Of a DNA stretch of 15,226 nucleotides, positions 15,100 to 15,226 are shown one piece after another; the first letter of the stretch is position 1; the number at the start of each line of letters is the position of its first letter. The stretch is from JAWLCA01 sp050485905 (lineage in GTDB: Bacteria > Pseudomonadota > Alphaproteobacteria > Rhodobacterales > Rhodobacteraceae). Below the pieces are notes generated by a model. The model was not told where the DNA came from and did not search any database. It saw nothing but the letters and a program-made list of their open reading frames with translations. The translations under genes were made by a program, and so were the position numbers. Location of the stretch: contig JBJHCH010000097.1 in NCBI GenBank assembly GCA_050485905.1, positions 1 to 15,226 on the forward strand, written 5' to 3'.

Positions 15100-15226
15100 T
15101 GTGAATCGGCATGTGAAAGTGACCCACTTGGGTGGGTTATGATCATCTAAAACTGACCCGCCTGCATTGTTAACGTCCGTGCGCTTTGGGCACGGGGGAA
15201 GAGCAGGTGTTACTGATGGAAACGGC
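15100..15226 (+). mobile_element. Left end of a probable IS21-family insertion sequence (cut by window edge)
   Basis: A likely terminus begins TGTGAATCGGC near 15100, followed by two related repeats, AAAGTGACCCAC (15116-15127) and AAACTGACCCGC (15150-15161), 34 bp apart. Multiple terminal repeats with the GTGACCC/CTGACCC core at the left end, then about 50 bp and a start codon, are typical of IS21-like elements (istA/istB). ACCCAC TTGG GTGGGT (15122-15137) is also a perfect inverted repeat. The exact boundary, the target duplication and the right end are not visible, so the call rests on pattern recognition. Confidence 0.5.
15216..15226 (+). CDS. Possible start of istA-type transposase (partial)
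   Basis: ATG GAA ACG GC at the window edge reads M-E-T-A, preceded by a purine-rich stretch GGGGGAAGAGCAGG (15194-15207). A Met-Glu-Thr start is common among IS21 IstA transposases. An in-frame GTG at 15207 is an alternative start. Only a few codons are in the window, so this depends wholly on the IS21 reading of the DNA before it. Confidence 0.3.

Overview
The window is GC-rich, densely packed bacterial chromosome, most likely from a member of the Rhodobacterales (Paracoccus/Rhodobacter-like). The evidence is the block murA, DUF2948, hisD, UPF0262 and a low-molecular-weight phosphatase, the pair of a small twin-transmembrane protein with an ATP:cob(I)alamin adenosyltransferase, and an alphaproteobacterial-type ParC. 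No species call can be made from the sequence alone.

Left part (1-7100). A GntR/FCD regulator and a gamma-glutamylcyclotransferase-fold protein read rightward. A YfcG/YghU-type glutathione transferase reads leftward towards them. Then come mscL (+), a leftward pair made of the adenosyltransferase and the twin-TM/HIG1-like protein one base apart, a classical short-chain dehydrogenase (-), and parC (+). Middle (7100-9230): a translationally coupled SnoaL-like/GNAT pair (-) stands divergent to a LysE/RhtB exporter (+). Then (8762-13070) comes a leftward cluster read as small basic protein, murA, DUF2948, hisD, UPF0262, phosphatase. Most of its junctions are 1- or 4-base stop/start overlaps, so cell-wall precursor synthesis, histidine synthesis and small conserved alphaproteobacterial proteins are probably expressed together.

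Right end (13190-15226). A tRNA-Thr(GGT) gene marks the start of a different, less gene-dense region. It holds paired GGGCAACAC repeats, an exported Rap1a/Tai-like small protein, about 0.6 kb of apparently non-coding sequence with several inverted repeats, a serine recombinase with a promoter and large inverted repeat in front of it, and what looks like the left end of an IS21-family insertion sequence cut by the window edge. It reads as a tRNA-anchored accessory island or its remnant.

The most unusual signals are in the intergenic DNA. The gaps between convergent genes after mscL and after parC contain the same composite element: a 16-bp perfect palindrome followed by a conserved 16-bp tail. 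The palindrome arms differ between the two copies, but the differences compensate, so symmetry is kept. A third convergent gap (1450-1588) has three ATGCACG repeats exactly 11 bp apart plus inverted repeats. Other points are a hisD ribosome-binding site in the loop of a hairpin and a recombinase promoter inside an inverted repeat. I did not find a clearly new multi-gene system; the paired convergent-gap element is the best candidate for something undescribed.
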